Assembly: GCA_038210495.1 (NCBI GenBank)
Contig: JBBQWR010000024.1
Coordinates: 1 to 64,000, forward strand
From: JBBQWR01 sp038210495
GTDB lineage: Bacteria > Planctomycetota > Planctomycetia > Pirellulales > DATAWG01
Length of the DNA stretch: 64,000 bases
Direction: 5' to 3'
Part shown: positions 26,495 through 35,260 of the stretch, in pieces
Numbering within the stretch: the stretch's first letter is position 1
Layout: each line of letters starts with the position of its first letter
Notes under the pieces: generated by a model
What the model saw: the letters and a program-made list of their open reading frames with translations, nothing else
Told to the model about the DNA's origin: nothing
Databases searched by the model: none
Made by a program: the position numbers and the translations under genes

Positions 26495-27555
26495 CCTCCA
26501 TGGCAATCGTTGAATCCCCGCTTTCGAAAAACGGAGCGGCCACCAGCGGATCGTCGAGCTTGCGCGTGCCGAACGCCGATTCGCCGCAAGCGGGCGCCTC
26601 GAACACGATCGCGCGTTCGCTGGCCGACGACTTGCATCAAGGTCTGTCGCGGACGCCGAAGACGATTCCGTCGATGTATTTTTACGATGCCCGCGGGAGT
26701 CGGCTATTTCAGCAAATTTCCGAGCTCGAAGAATATTATCCGACGGCTTGCGAGTTCGAAATTCTCGGCGAGCACTCGCATCAGATCGCCGATCTGGTCG
26801 CCTCACGGCCGTTTCGGCTCATCGAGCTCGGCGCCGGTGACGGGCGAAAAACCAAAGTGCTTTTGGAAGAATTTTTGCGTCGCGGTCTGGAGTTCGAGTA
26901 CGCCCCGATCGACATCTGCGGCGAAGCGATCGACGAGCTCACAGAGTCAATGACTCGCGCGTTGCCGCAATTGGAGGGCCGCATTCACGGAGTGGTCGCT
27001 GAGTATGTCAACGCCCTGTCGCTGCTGAGCCACGAAAGCAACAGCCGAAACGTGGTGCTTTTTCTCGGCTCGAACATCGGGAACTTCGATCCACCGACGG
27101 CGCGGCGATTTTTGCGCGGTCTGCGCCGTGCCCTCAACCCGGGCGATCTGGTCCTGATGGGCGTCGATCTAAAAAAGGACGTCGAAGTCTTGATGCGGGC
27201 GTACAACGATTCGCAAGGGATCACGCGCGAGTTCAATTTCAATATGCTCGATCGAATCAATCGCGAGTTACGGGCCGATTTCCACCGCGACCGATTCGAT
27301 CACTATGGTCCGTACAACGCATTGCTCGGCTGCATGGAGAGTTGGCTGATTAGCCGGCAACGGCAGGATATTCGCGTTCGCGCCACGGGCAACGTCTATA
27401 CGCTCGAGCCTTGGGAAGGCATCCTGGTCGAGCGGTCGTACAAGTATGGGCTCGACGACATCGAAATTCTGGCAGCCGCGACCGGGTTCAAGTCCCGAGA
27501 GCTGTTCCTCGACCGCCGCCGCTATTTCGCCGACGCGCTGTGGGTGAGTCAGTAG
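26491..27555 (+). CDS. egtD: L-histidine N-alpha-methyltransferase
   Basis: This 354-residue SAM enzyme trimethylates histidine to hercynine, the first step to ergothioneine. It shows FYDARGSRLFQQISELEEYY, followed by the SAM loop ELGAGDGRK (112-120), the LGSNIGNFDP motif and the C-terminal W-x-VSQ end. The ATG at 26491 overlaps egtB; an ATG at 26500 is an alternative. The first 45 residues are a low-complexity extension absent from mycobacterial EgtD. Together with egtB this makes a minimal two-gene ergothioneine operon; egtC and a pyridoxal lyase (EgtE) are not in the window. Confidence 0.95.
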   Translation: MTSMAIVESPLSKNGAATSGSSSLRVPNADSPQAGASNTIARSLADDLHQGLSRTPKTIPSMYFYDARGSRLFQQISELEEYYPTACEFEILGEHSHQIADLVASRPFRLIELGAGDGRKTKVLLEEFLRRGLEFEYAPIDICGEAIDELTESMTRALPQLEGRIHGVVAEYVNALSLLSHESNSRNVVLFLGSNIGNFDPPTARRFLRGLRRALNPGDLVLMGVDLKKDVEVLMRAYNDSQGITREFNFNMLDRINRELRADFHRDRFDHYGPYNALLGCMESWLISRQRQDIRVRATGNVYTLEPWEGILVERSYKYGLDDIEILAAATGFKSRELFLDRRRYFADALWVSQ

Positions 27556-27665
27556 ATGGCTGCATGGCGAAGCACTTGCGCCGCAACCCTTTGGTCGCAA
27601 GGTCGCGCTTGGATTTGTGAGATTGCCTTGCGCCGGTCGTTCCACCCGCGATGTGTTTCGTGGCG

Positions 27666-28739
27666 CTATTTCGGCTTATCGACCACCGGTGGCAATTCGC
27701 TGCCCGTGCCAATGCGACCCGCGTCTGATGCATTGACCGGCACATGCGGCGGGCGAACAGGGGTCGGCCGCTTGATCGGGCGGCTATCGTCATCGCCCGA
27801 CGTGCTATTGAGCGTATGCGCCGAGTTCGATTCGATATCGCCGGGTTGTCCCGCGACGCCGATCGTCGCCGGCGGTTCGGGCACGTCCGGCGTGCCGGGC
27901 GCCTTTTGCGTCACCAGTGCAATCCAGTTATAGAGCTGTCGATACTTGGCCGTCTGCGGATCGAAGATTGCCGACGCGGCCGTGCCGTGCGGCCGGCTGG
28001 CGGCGACCAGCAACTTGCTTTGCTGCGGATTTTGGTAATCCAGATTCTGGACGGTGCTTTGCAAATTACGTTGAGTGAGACGGCGGTTGCCGGTGCGGTC
28101 GTTCGGAATTCGGATGATAACGTAACTGGATTTCGACCCGGGACCATGACAGCCGGACGTCGCGCAACTATTCATGAGTAGGGGCTGGATGCTGGACGTA
28201 AAATTCTCGACCGAGTTGCCGGGCAGGCCGCGCACGAGTCGGTCGAGATCTTCGTTCGTCACGCGATGCACGTCGGCCGTATTCTTCTCAGTGGGCGGTG
28301 TCACGGGAGTCGCGAGAAACTGCTGCAATCGGCGGTCGAGAAAATCGGCCCGGGCGTTTTTCGGATCGAGGGCCATCGCCGCGGCGATCTCTTTGGCGGC
28401 GTTGCCGGGCAGCTTTTGTCGCAGGCACCAGTCGGCCAAATCGAGATGATCGTCCGCCCGGCCGAGCGCGAGTCGGCTTCGCTTCACCGTATAGGCTTCG
28501 TCGATCGTATGACACACCACCTCGACGTCGCGAGAATGAATTCGCAGCTCGCCATCGGACAGCGTCACCCGATAAGAATCCCCTTCGCGGGCGACCCGGC
28601 CGCCGATCACCTCTCCCCCGCGCAGCACGAGCAAATCCGGAGGCGGCGCGGTCTTGGCCGGCTCCTCCGCGGAGCAAGCGACCCACCAACTCCCCAGCGC
28701 GACAGCGATCAGAGATGAGAAAGACATGAGCCTGATCAT
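27666..28739 (-). CDS. Secreted protein with a CX4CH cytochrome-like motif
   Basis: The 357-residue product starts at ATG 28739 with a signal peptide (residues 5-24, cleavable near CSAEE). Residues 36-80 form a small beta domain containing LRGGEVIGGRV, as in other planctomycete secreted proteins. A helical part follows, then residues 186-205 contain C192-ATSG-C197-H198, a CX4CH motif in NSCATSGCHGPG that resembles planctomycete c-type cytochrome domains but has four residues between the cysteines where CXXCH has two. A proline-rich acidic tail ends the protein. It is divergent from the flavoprotein at 28906. Electron transfer is inferred only. Confidence 0.72.
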   Translation of the reverse strand: MIRLMSFSSLIAVALGSWWVACSAEEPAKTAPPPDLLVLRGGEVIGGRVAREGDSYRVTLSDGELRIHSRDVEVVCHTIDEAYTVKRSRLALGRADDHLDLADWCLRQKLPGNAAKEIAAAMALDPKNARADFLDRRLQQFLATPVTPPTEKNTADVHRVTNEDLDRLVRGLPGNSVENFTSSIQPLLMNSCATSGCHGPGSKSSYVIIRIPNDRTGNRRLTQRNLQSTVQNLDYQNPQQSKLLVAASRPHGTAASAIFDPQTAKYRQLYNWIALVTQKAPGTPDVPEPPATIGVAGQPGDIESNSAHTLNSTSGDDDSRPIKRPTPVRPPHVPVNASDAGRIGTGSELPPVVDKPK

Positions 28740-28905
28740 GGCGTGCGGAGGGTAGGCCGCTAGTCGTCGGCAGTCAAGATCAACCGAAATATGGCGATAG
28801 GGCGATACGCCGGAGAATAACACTGCTGGACAAGCTGGCGCCGAGGCCGGAAAATCGATCGAGTCGTCCTCGGCTCTATTCGCCGCTTCCAACGAGGAAA
28901 CTGCC

Positions 28906-30006
28906 ATGCGGTCGGTCGATCTGGTCATCGTCGGCGGCGGTTTTGCCGGGCTAACGTGCGCCCAAGCGGCGGCAGCGCGGGGGGTGGCCACGGTTGTGCT
29001 CGAACGGAAAAAGCAACCGGGGGACGGGTGTCACACGACGGGCCTGTTGGTCAAGGAAGTTGCCGACGCCTGGGATTTTCCTCGCCGCTTAGTCCGCAAA
29101 ATCCATGGCGTGCGAATCTATCGGCCGAATCTGAAATCGTTTGATTTGGTTTCGCCCGGCTATTATTTTTTGGCGACGGACACGCCCGGTGTTATGCAGT
29201 GGATGACGGACACGGCGCGAGACGCAGGCGCCGAAGTGAGATTGGGAGCCGCATACTCGGGGGGCGACTTTTGCGATCGCGGCGTCAATCTGCGGGGCGC
29301 CGACCTCCAAGCGCGGATGCTCGTCGGATGCGACGGCGCCCGCTCGCTCGTGGCGCGCGACTTTGGGCTCGGTCAGAATCGCCGGTTCCTCGTCGGCGTC
29401 GAAGGTCATTTCGAAGGGGTCCGCGACCTCGACAAAGATCGGCTGCACGTCTTTCTCGATTCGCGCCTGGCGCCGGGCTATATCGCCTGGGCCGTGCCGG
29501 GGCTTGAGCACACGCAGATCGGGCTTGCCGTCAATCGTCCGCACGTGCCGCGGCTGAGCGAGCTCGTCGAAAAGCTGTCGCGGGTGTTCAACTTCGACGG
29601 CGCTCGAATGATCGATCGGCGGGGCGGCCTGATTCCGTGCGGCGGGTGCGTCCGGCCCTTCAAGCGCGGCGCCGCGTTGCTGCTAGGCGACGCGGCCGGC
29701 ATGGTATCGCCGCTGACGGCCGGCGGCATTCACCCTTCGATGCAGCTTGGCCGGGCCGCTGGGATCGCCATTAGCGATCACTTGTTGGAAGGCGGCCCCA
29801 ATCCGGCCCGCCTGCTCGGTCACTTAGCGCCGTCGTTCCGCTTTAAGCGCACGCTTCGCGCGGCGTTCGATCTCGCGCCTCCGAATTGGCTGTACGATTT
29901 GGCGCTGGGGAGCAACATGATGCGGAACATCGCCCAAACGATCTTCTTCCATCACCGCGGTCTATTTTCGCTCGAGGCCTGGCGAGATATTTTGGTGGCC
30001 CATTAA
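28906..30006 (+). CDS. FAD-dependent oxidoreductase, geranylgeranyl-reductase-like
   Basis: The 366-residue protein begins VDLVIVGGGFAGLTCAQ and has a second FAD contact VGCDGARSLVARDFGL, then GAALLLGDAAGMVSPLTAGG, the GD motif of the p-hydroxybenzoate-hydroxylase fold. The cysteine-bearing GDGCHTTGLL and the GG-HPSMQLG stretch fit the geranylgeranyl reductase family, whose members saturate isoprenoid side chains. A role in quinone or polyprenol reduction is possible but unproven. It ends 86 bases from the convergent ABC operon, with a repeat between. Confidence 0.82.
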   Translation: MRSVDLVIVGGGFAGLTCAQAAAARGVATVVLERKKQPGDGCHTTGLLVKEVADAWDFPRRLVRKIHGVRIYRPNLKSFDLVSPGYYFLATDTPGVMQWMTDTARDAGAEVRLGAAYSGGDFCDRGVNLRGADLQARMLVGCDGARSLVARDFGLGQNRRFLVGVEGHFEGVRDLDKDRLHVFLDSRLAPGYIAWAVPGLEHTQIGLAVNRPHVPRLSELVEKLSRVFNFDGARMIDRRGGLIPCGGCVRPFKRGAALLLGDAAGMVSPLTAGGIHPSMQLGRAAGIAISDHLLEGGPNPARLLGHLAPSFRFKRTLRAAFDLAPPNWLYDLALGSNMMRNIAQTIFFHHRGLFSLEAWRDILVAH

Positions 30007-30031
30007 GCTTCCGAACGTCGTCAACGATGCA

Positions 30032-30070
30032 CCGGAGCTTCGGCGAAGCGCCTCCAGCCCCGGCCACCCA
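30032..30070. repeat. GGTGGCCGGGGCTGG-family palindrome, copy 2 (reversed)
   Basis: This is the reverse-strand copy of the element at 6681-6719, with the same hairpin and a one-base-shorter loop. It lies between the convergent stops at 30006 and 30092, a position suited to bidirectional termination. Confidence 0.85.
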
Positions 30071-30091
30071 GCCGCACACGCCCCCGGCCGA

Positions 30092-30946
30092 TCAAGCGCG
30101 AATCGGCGGCAGTAACTCCGGGACGTGCTCGTCCAGTGGCCCGAGTCCGGTGGCGAAATCGAGCTCGTTCATCGTTCGCTCCGTTTCGCGCATGCTGGTG
30201 GCGACTTGGTCGACCTGGCCGGCGATGAAATCCGGCTCTTGACGGTTGACGGCCAGCTCGGCTAGGGACGTGATCTTGTTTTCCAACCGATCGAGCTCCA
30301 GCCCGACCAGATCGAAATTCCCCTTCGCCTTGTCGAAATTGTCGATTCGCTCGGCGCACGTTTGCTTGTGATCGACGAGCAACCGCCGGGCTTTTTCGGC
30401 GAGCGGCTGCTTGTCGTCTTTCGGCAAGGCCGAGATCCGGGCGTCGACCTGTTTGATTTCGGCCTCAATCTCCGAGCGGCTCGTGCGGGCGAGAAACCGC
30501 GAAATCGAATATTGGGTGAACAGCAGGCGCAGAAAAATCCACAGGAGCCGATCGAGCCCCGCCTTTTGAAGCGAATCGAGCGGCGCCGGGTCGCCTGCAT
30601 CGGGCTGCATGTCGGCCGCAATCTGGCGAAGCTCCAAACAGCGGCGGCGCAGTTGCTCGAATCGATTTTTCGCCGCCGCCGGCAAGCCCGCCATGATCCG
30701 AGTCATCGACTGCGCGGCGGTTTGCGATCGGGCGCTTCGCGTGACGGTGGCCTGCCGCACGTCGATGTATTTCTGAAACTTGGCATTCGCGCCAACCAGG
30801 CCCAAGTAGCACAACTCGGCCGCAAGGGCGATCGGGATGAGGACATCGGGAATCCCGCTGACGATCGCGAACCCCAGCGAGCCTAAAAAGGCGAGCAGGT
30901 TCCACTGGTTCGAAAACGCGGCTTTTAGATATTTGCCAAATGCCAT
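30092..30946 (-). CDS. Membrane and coiled-coil protein in the ABC operon
   Basis: The 284-residue product has two hydrophobic segments near residues 17-50, a further hydrophobic stretch near 130-148, and a long charged helical region (155-265) with coiled-coil character. Its ATG overlaps the ATPase stop by one base (TAATG on the minus strand), so it is the last gene of the operon. I recognise no enzyme motif. Its position suggests an accessory subunit of the transport complex, perhaps a cytoplasmic rod attached to the inner membrane. Confidence 0.75.
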   Translation of the reverse strand: MAFGKYLKAAFSNQWNLLAFLGSLGFAIVSGIPDVLIPIALAAELCYLGLVGANAKFQKYIDVRQATVTRSARSQTAAQSMTRIMAGLPAAAKNRFEQLRRRCLELRQIAADMQPDAGDPAPLDSLQKAGLDRLLWIFLRLLFTQYSISRFLARTSRSEIEAEIKQVDARISALPKDDKQPLAEKARRLLVDHKQTCAERIDNFDKAKGNFDLVGLELDRLENKITSLAELAVNRQEPDFIAGQVDQVATSMRETERTMNELDFATGLGPLDEHVPELLPPIRA

Positions 30947-31884
30947 TAACGCGCCTCTTCCAACTCGGAGATTAGGTCGCGGATGAAATTCACGGTTTCC
31001 TGAAACTCCGGATCGCGCTGTATTTCGCGGGCCGGGCGATCGGGCCGCACGACCATCAATTCTTTTATGATTTTACCGGGCGACGTCGTCATGAGATAAA
31101 CTCTGTCCCCCAAATACACCGACTCCTCGATCGAATGCGTAATGAAGAACACCGTCGCCTCGACTTCTCGCCATAGCTCCAACAGCAAATCCTGCATATT
31201 GAAGCGGGTCTGCGGATCGAGGGCTCCGAATGGCTCGTCCATCAAAATAATCTTGGGCCGAAGGATCAACGTGCGGGCGATCGCGACTCGCTGCGACATC
31301 CCGCCCGACAGTTCGTGCGGATATTTGTCCTGATCCTTGTCGATCGACAACCCGACTTTGCGAATCCACTCGCGGCCCAGTTCGTTTCGTTCGCGCCGCC
31401 GCATTCCCAGGCATTCTAACCCAAAGGTCACGTTTTCTAGCACAGTGCGATGATCGAAGCTCGTGTAATCCTGGAACACCATGCCGCGATCGGAGCCGGG
31501 GCGGACCACGGGTTTGCCCTGCACGAGCACATCGCCCGAGGTCGCCGGATGCTGCGGCGAGAGTCCGGCGATCAACCGCAGGATCGTGCTCTTGCCGCAG
31601 CCGCTGGGGCCCAACACGCAAATCAGCTCGCCGACATTGGGCAGATCCTCCACGGCGAAGCTGACATCTTTGATCGCCGTGAATTGATTCGCTTGACCCT
31701 CGTTGTACGTTTTCGTGACCTGGCGGAACTCGACGATCAGCGGATAGGTCGCCGTTTTCGCCGACCGCACTTCCGGCAGCATCCGGCCCATGCCGATCTT
31801 TCGGGCCTCCGCCGGCGGCGCGAAATCTGGCACGTCGGGCGCGGCGGCGCCGGTCGGGGGAGCACTGGTCGGCGCGTTGCTCAT
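30946..31884 (-). CDS. ABC transporter ATP-binding protein (NitT/TauT type)
   Basis: The 312-residue ATPase has Walker A GPSGCGKST (92-100), the signature LSGGMSQR (192-199), and Walker B with MDEPFGALD (215-223), typical of the SsuB/TauB/NrtD subfamily. About 48 N-terminal residues precede the domain and are Pro/Ala-rich. It overlaps the permease by four bases (ATGA), showing coupled translation, and it energises the permease. Homology to taurine or aliphatic-sulfonate importers identifies the class but not the substrate. Confidence 0.92.
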   Translation of the reverse strand: MSNAPTSAPPTGAAAPDVPDFAPPAEARKIGMGRMLPEVRSAKTATYPLIVEFRQVTKTYNEGQANQFTAIKDVSFAVEDLPNVGELICVLGPSGCGKSTILRLIAGLSPQHPATSGDVLVQGKPVVRPGSDRGMVFQDYTSFDHRTVLENVTFGLECLGMRRRERNELGREWIRKVGLSIDKDQDKYPHELSGGMSQRVAIARTLILRPKIILMDEPFGALDPQTRFNMQDLLLELWREVEATVFFITHSIEESVYLGDRVYLMTTSPGKIIKELMVVRPDRPAREIQRDPEFQETVNFIRDLISELEEAR

Positions 31885-33005
31885 AAGGACGACCGCACTT
31901 GGCGAGGCCCACGCTGCGACTTGGCGATCGCGTCGGGAATGGCCGGCTGATAGATCATCCGTTTGAAGTCATCCCAGACGTGAAATACACCGCGGAGAGC
32001 GCGAATCAAGAAGCCGCTGCCGCCATAAACGTGCGGGAATAGTTGCTTCTGAACCGCAAACAAGACCCGGTCCACCAAGAATGCCACGATGGGGATGATC
32101 AGGATGATCAGATAAATGTTCTCGTGCTTCCCGGTTCGCTGAAACGTGTTGATCAGAAACCCGAGCCCGCCGAAATCGTTCGCGTATTTGATCGACTCGG
32201 CCAACATGATATACCCGAACGCCAAGCCGAACAGGATGCGGAAAGTATCGAAAATCTGCGGCAGGGCGGTCGGAATCAGCACCTTCGAAATCGTTTGCCA
32301 ACGTCCCGCTCCCAGCGTGAACGCCGTGTCGATGTACTGAGTCCGCACGTCCGATATGGCGCGAGCCGTGTCAGACACGATGAAGGCCACGCAGGCGATG
32401 AAGATGAACATCACCTTGCGCGTCTCGCCGTCGGAAAATAGGGCGATCATCAGCGGCAGCACGGCCGCCAGCGGAATGTTGCGGCCGAACATGATGAGCG
32501 GCGAGAGAAAAGCGCGCACGCGAGTAAAGCAACCGGCCAACACGCCCAGCGGCACTCCCACGGCGCCCGCCAGTAAAAAGCCGAGCGTGACCCGGCGGAG
32601 CGTGGTCAGCGTGTTGCGAGTCAGCGCATCGTCGAACCACAGTTCATCGAACGCTCCGAACGTCTCGCTGATGCTGGGGAGCGTCAGAGGATTGACGATC
32701 CGCTCCTCCGCCGGCCCGCGCGTGAGCAACCACCATCCGATCAGCACGCACCCGACGCACGACACGGCGAGCAGCAGCGCCTCGAGCGGCGGCGTCGGCT
32801 TGCGCAGGGAGAGAGACTCGCGAACCGCGCGCCGCAGCCAGCCCTCGGGGACATCGCCCAGGCTTTTCGCGAGGCTATCGCGAACCGGCGCAATTTGCTC
32901 GCCCGTGGTCGTGACCGGCGATGGCGGCGCCGAACCGGGTGTTGATGCCGCACCCGCGGTAGAACTGGCGTTCGAGGTATCGGGATTGGCGTGGGCGTCA
33001 GGCAT
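31881..33005 (-). CDS. ABC transporter permease (BPD type)
   Basis: The 374-residue permease has an N-terminal Ala/Ser/Thr-rich stretch of about 45 residues, then at least six hydrophobic segments. The EAA-loop motif is visible as AFTLGAGRWQTISKVLIPTA, the coupling helix that contacts the ATPase. It falls in the NitT/TauT/SsuC group by its partner genes. It lies 85 bases downstream of the binding-protein gene and overlaps the ATPase. The N-terminal extension is unusual for the family. Confidence 0.9.
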   Translation of the reverse strand: MPDAHANPDTSNASSTAGAASTPGSAPPSPVTTTGEQIAPVRDSLAKSLGDVPEGWLRRAVRESLSLRKPTPPLEALLLAVSCVGCVLIGWWLLTRGPAEERIVNPLTLPSISETFGAFDELWFDDALTRNTLTTLRRVTLGFLLAGAVGVPLGVLAGCFTRVRAFLSPLIMFGRNIPLAAVLPLMIALFSDGETRKVMFIFIACVAFIVSDTARAISDVRTQYIDTAFTLGAGRWQTISKVLIPTALPQIFDTFRILFGLAFGYIMLAESIKYANDFGGLGFLINTFQRTGKHENIYLIILIIPIVAFLVDRVLFAVQKQLFPHVYGGSGFLIRALRGVFHVWDDFKRMIYQPAIPDAIAKSQRGPRQVRSSL

Positions 33006-33090
33006 GGCAGATCAGTGCAAGGCGCCCCTGCTGTCGGGGTCCAAAGAATCGATCGCTTCGAGCTAATTATCCCTACTTTTGAGATGGCCG

Positions 33091-34830
33091 CTATTGCTGT
33101 TCGGCCGAGTAGACTTTGATCTCAACGCGGCGATTTTTGGCGTTGTTGTTGGGATCGGATTCGTCAGCCGGATGATCCCAACCCATACCTTCGACGTTGA
33201 ATCGATTCGGGTCCAACTTGAATCGCTCACTGACCGCCTGCTTCACGGAGTTGGCCCGATTTTGCGAGAGCTCTTTGACGAGCGAGTCCGGAATCTGGCC
33301 CTTCATCGAGCCGTCGGTATGGCCTTCGATAATGATGCGCGCATTGCCGAACTGGCCCGCTAATTTGCCGATTTCCTCGACCACCAGATCGACCTTGGGG
33401 TCGTACAGCGACTCGATCGACTTACCCCCTTCGTCGCGCGTGACTTTTTTGTTTAGGTCCCAGCTATTGGGGAAGAAGTGGATCACGACCGTATTGGTCA
33501 GCACTTCTTTCTCGCCGCGAACTTCCGAGGTCGTCTTGGGGACGAACGCCTGCGTGTATTCATCTTTTTGAGATGAATATTTTTCTTCTTTGCCGAGCTT
33601 CGCAATGATCGAATAGTCCATGACCTGGTCGAATTTGACCGGAATATGGCTCACCGAGCGGATCTGCCGATACAGGTAATAAGCCTGCGCCCAGACGCGT
33701 TGGAAATTGGTCGGGTTGTTTTCGTTCATCAGAAACTGATAGTTCTCGGCCCAGTTCGTGCTGTGGGCGTCACCCAACATGCCCAGCGCATCGTCGGGCT
33801 TGAGGCCATAGCCGTCGGCCATCCAACCGGCGCACTTCTTGCGATTCGCCTCGGTCTTCAGATCGGTCATCCCATCGAAGATTCCGCGAACCAGTGCTTC
33901 GATGATCTCGGGATGGTCCTTCGCGAAGTCGGCTCGGGCGAACCACACGTCGGCAATCAGCTTGTTCGCCGTCTGCGTGGTCACGAGCATCTTGTTGCCT
34001 TTGACCTTTTCGAGATTGTAAATGTCCGGAGACCAAGAGACGGCGCCGGAGATCGACTTGTCGGAATTGAACGCCGCGGCTGCCTCGAACGCCGTGGGAG
34101 TAAATACCATCTTCACTTCCGAGGGCTGCACCCCGCCGGCGATCAGCATATTGAGCAGGAAATAGTGCGATGGGGAATTTTGCGCCAGCGCGATCGTCTT
34201 GCCGCGAAGATCGGCCACGGTCTTGATCGTGTCGCGAACGATGATTCCGTCGCCGCCGCTGGACCAGTCGACCTGCTGATAGATTCGCGGCATGATCCGA
34301 GAGTCCTTCGGCTGGCCGGACTTGTCGACGAAGCCCTCCATGAACAGCGGAACCATGTCGAGCGTGGCCCAACCGATCGGCGTTTCGCCCGCGGCATAGG
34401 CGTCGCGCATGTCGACGGGATTGTCGATCAGCCGCAACTCGACTTTGAATTCTTTGCCGTCCTCGGTTTTCCAGATTTTCTTCGGCGAGAAACCGTTGTT
34501 GGCATAGATGATCGGCGCCCAACCGGCCCAAACGTTGAGCGCGAAGACGACCGTGTCGTCCTTCATCGGCTTATAGGCCGATACGCCCTTGACCGGAGGC
34601 AAATGCTCCGAGGGAACGAATTTGTATTCCTTCACCGTCGTAATGCTGCCGCTGTCGGGCGATTCGGCGTTCGACGGCAGTTCGAGCTTCGTCTTGGAAT
34701 TGGCAGCGTCACCGCCCGTCGGCTTCCCCTTGGGAGCGAAGATGTCGGCGCGATAGGCGGCGAAGGCTAGCAGTCCACCGACGACCAGAAAGACCATCAA
34801 ATAGAACGGAGCTTTGGGTTGTCCGGCCAT
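33091..34830 (-). CDS. Membrane-anchored solute-binding protein fused to an OmpA domain
   Basis: The 579-residue product (ATG 34830) has a transmembrane helix at 8-26 without a cleavage site, a low-complexity linker to about residue 90, a periplasmic binding domain of the NMT1/SsuA type (VVFALNVWAGWAPIIYANN near 94-112, TIALAQNSPSHYFLLNM and GGVQPSEVKM beyond), and from about residue 455 an OmpA/MotB domain with IIIEGHTDGS (499-508) and NRRVEI (566-571). The OmpA module should bind peptidoglycan. Thus the binding protein appears tied both to the inner membrane and to the cell wall. It is the first gene of a four-gene operon. No membrane-anchored binding proteins of ordinary importers carry this C-terminal module. 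Confidence 0.9.
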   Translation of the reverse strand: MAGQPKAPFYLMVFLVVGGLLAFAAYRADIFAPKGKPTGGDAANSKTKLELPSNAESPDSGSITTVKEYKFVPSEHLPPVKGVSAYKPMKDDTVVFALNVWAGWAPIIYANNGFSPKKIWKTEDGKEFKVELRLIDNPVDMRDAYAAGETPIGWATLDMVPLFMEGFVDKSGQPKDSRIMPRIYQQVDWSSGGDGIIVRDTIKTVADLRGKTIALAQNSPSHYFLLNMLIAGGVQPSEVKMVFTPTAFEAAAAFNSDKSISGAVSWSPDIYNLEKVKGNKMLVTTQTANKLIADVWFARADFAKDHPEIIEALVRGIFDGMTDLKTEANRKKCAGWMADGYGLKPDDALGMLGDAHSTNWAENYQFLMNENNPTNFQRVWAQAYYLYRQIRSVSHIPVKFDQVMDYSIIAKLGKEEKYSSQKDEYTQAFVPKTTSEVRGEKEVLTNTVVIHFFPNSWDLNKKVTRDEGGKSIESLYDPKVDLVVEEIGKLAGQFGNARIIIEGHTDGSMKGQIPDSLVKELSQNRANSVKQAVSERFKLDPNRFNVEGMGWDHPADESDPNNNAKNRRVEIKVYSAEQQ

Positions 34831-35260
34831 GGCGTGTTTGTCTCCGGCGAGTCGAGGGGCCAACGTCGAGTTGGTATTTTTCCGCAGGTCGCGAATGCGA
34901 CGTTCATTCGTCGTGGGTGGGAATTGAATATATCCCAATGCAACCGCTGCCAGCAAGCAGCGCGCAGCCGAGAAGCTGCCTCTCGCGCAAGCTGGCTTCA
35001 AGAACTTCTGCAATCGGCACGCAAGTGAAATGGGCAAGACAGACGCAGATCAAGCAATCAAGTTTGCTCGCGGCGATCACCCCGCGGACGCCAGTCGCAG
35101 ACGGTTGCTACTGCGAAGACCAGCGGCGCCCCCACTGGTCAGTTCTGATCGAGTTGATTCGCGCGGCGGCGCCGGAATAAAACCGCCATCCGGCCACGAA
35201 CTTCAAAGGCGATAGCAGGATTTTCGCCAGTCGCGCCTGGACCGACGCGGCGCCTCGCGC
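34831..35260. other. 430-base gap upstream of the ABC operon
   Basis: This lies between the first gene of the ABC operon (starting at 34830, minus) and the end of another minus-strand gene at 35261, so it should hold the operon promoter. No clear -35/-10 pair, operator palindrome or gene could be recognised. Confidence 0.45.

Noticed and set aside
33646..34770. Plus-strand frame of 374 codons opposite the binding-protein gene
   Set aside because: It is fully inside the solute-binding/OmpA gene and contains only Arg/His/Gly/Val-rich sequence.
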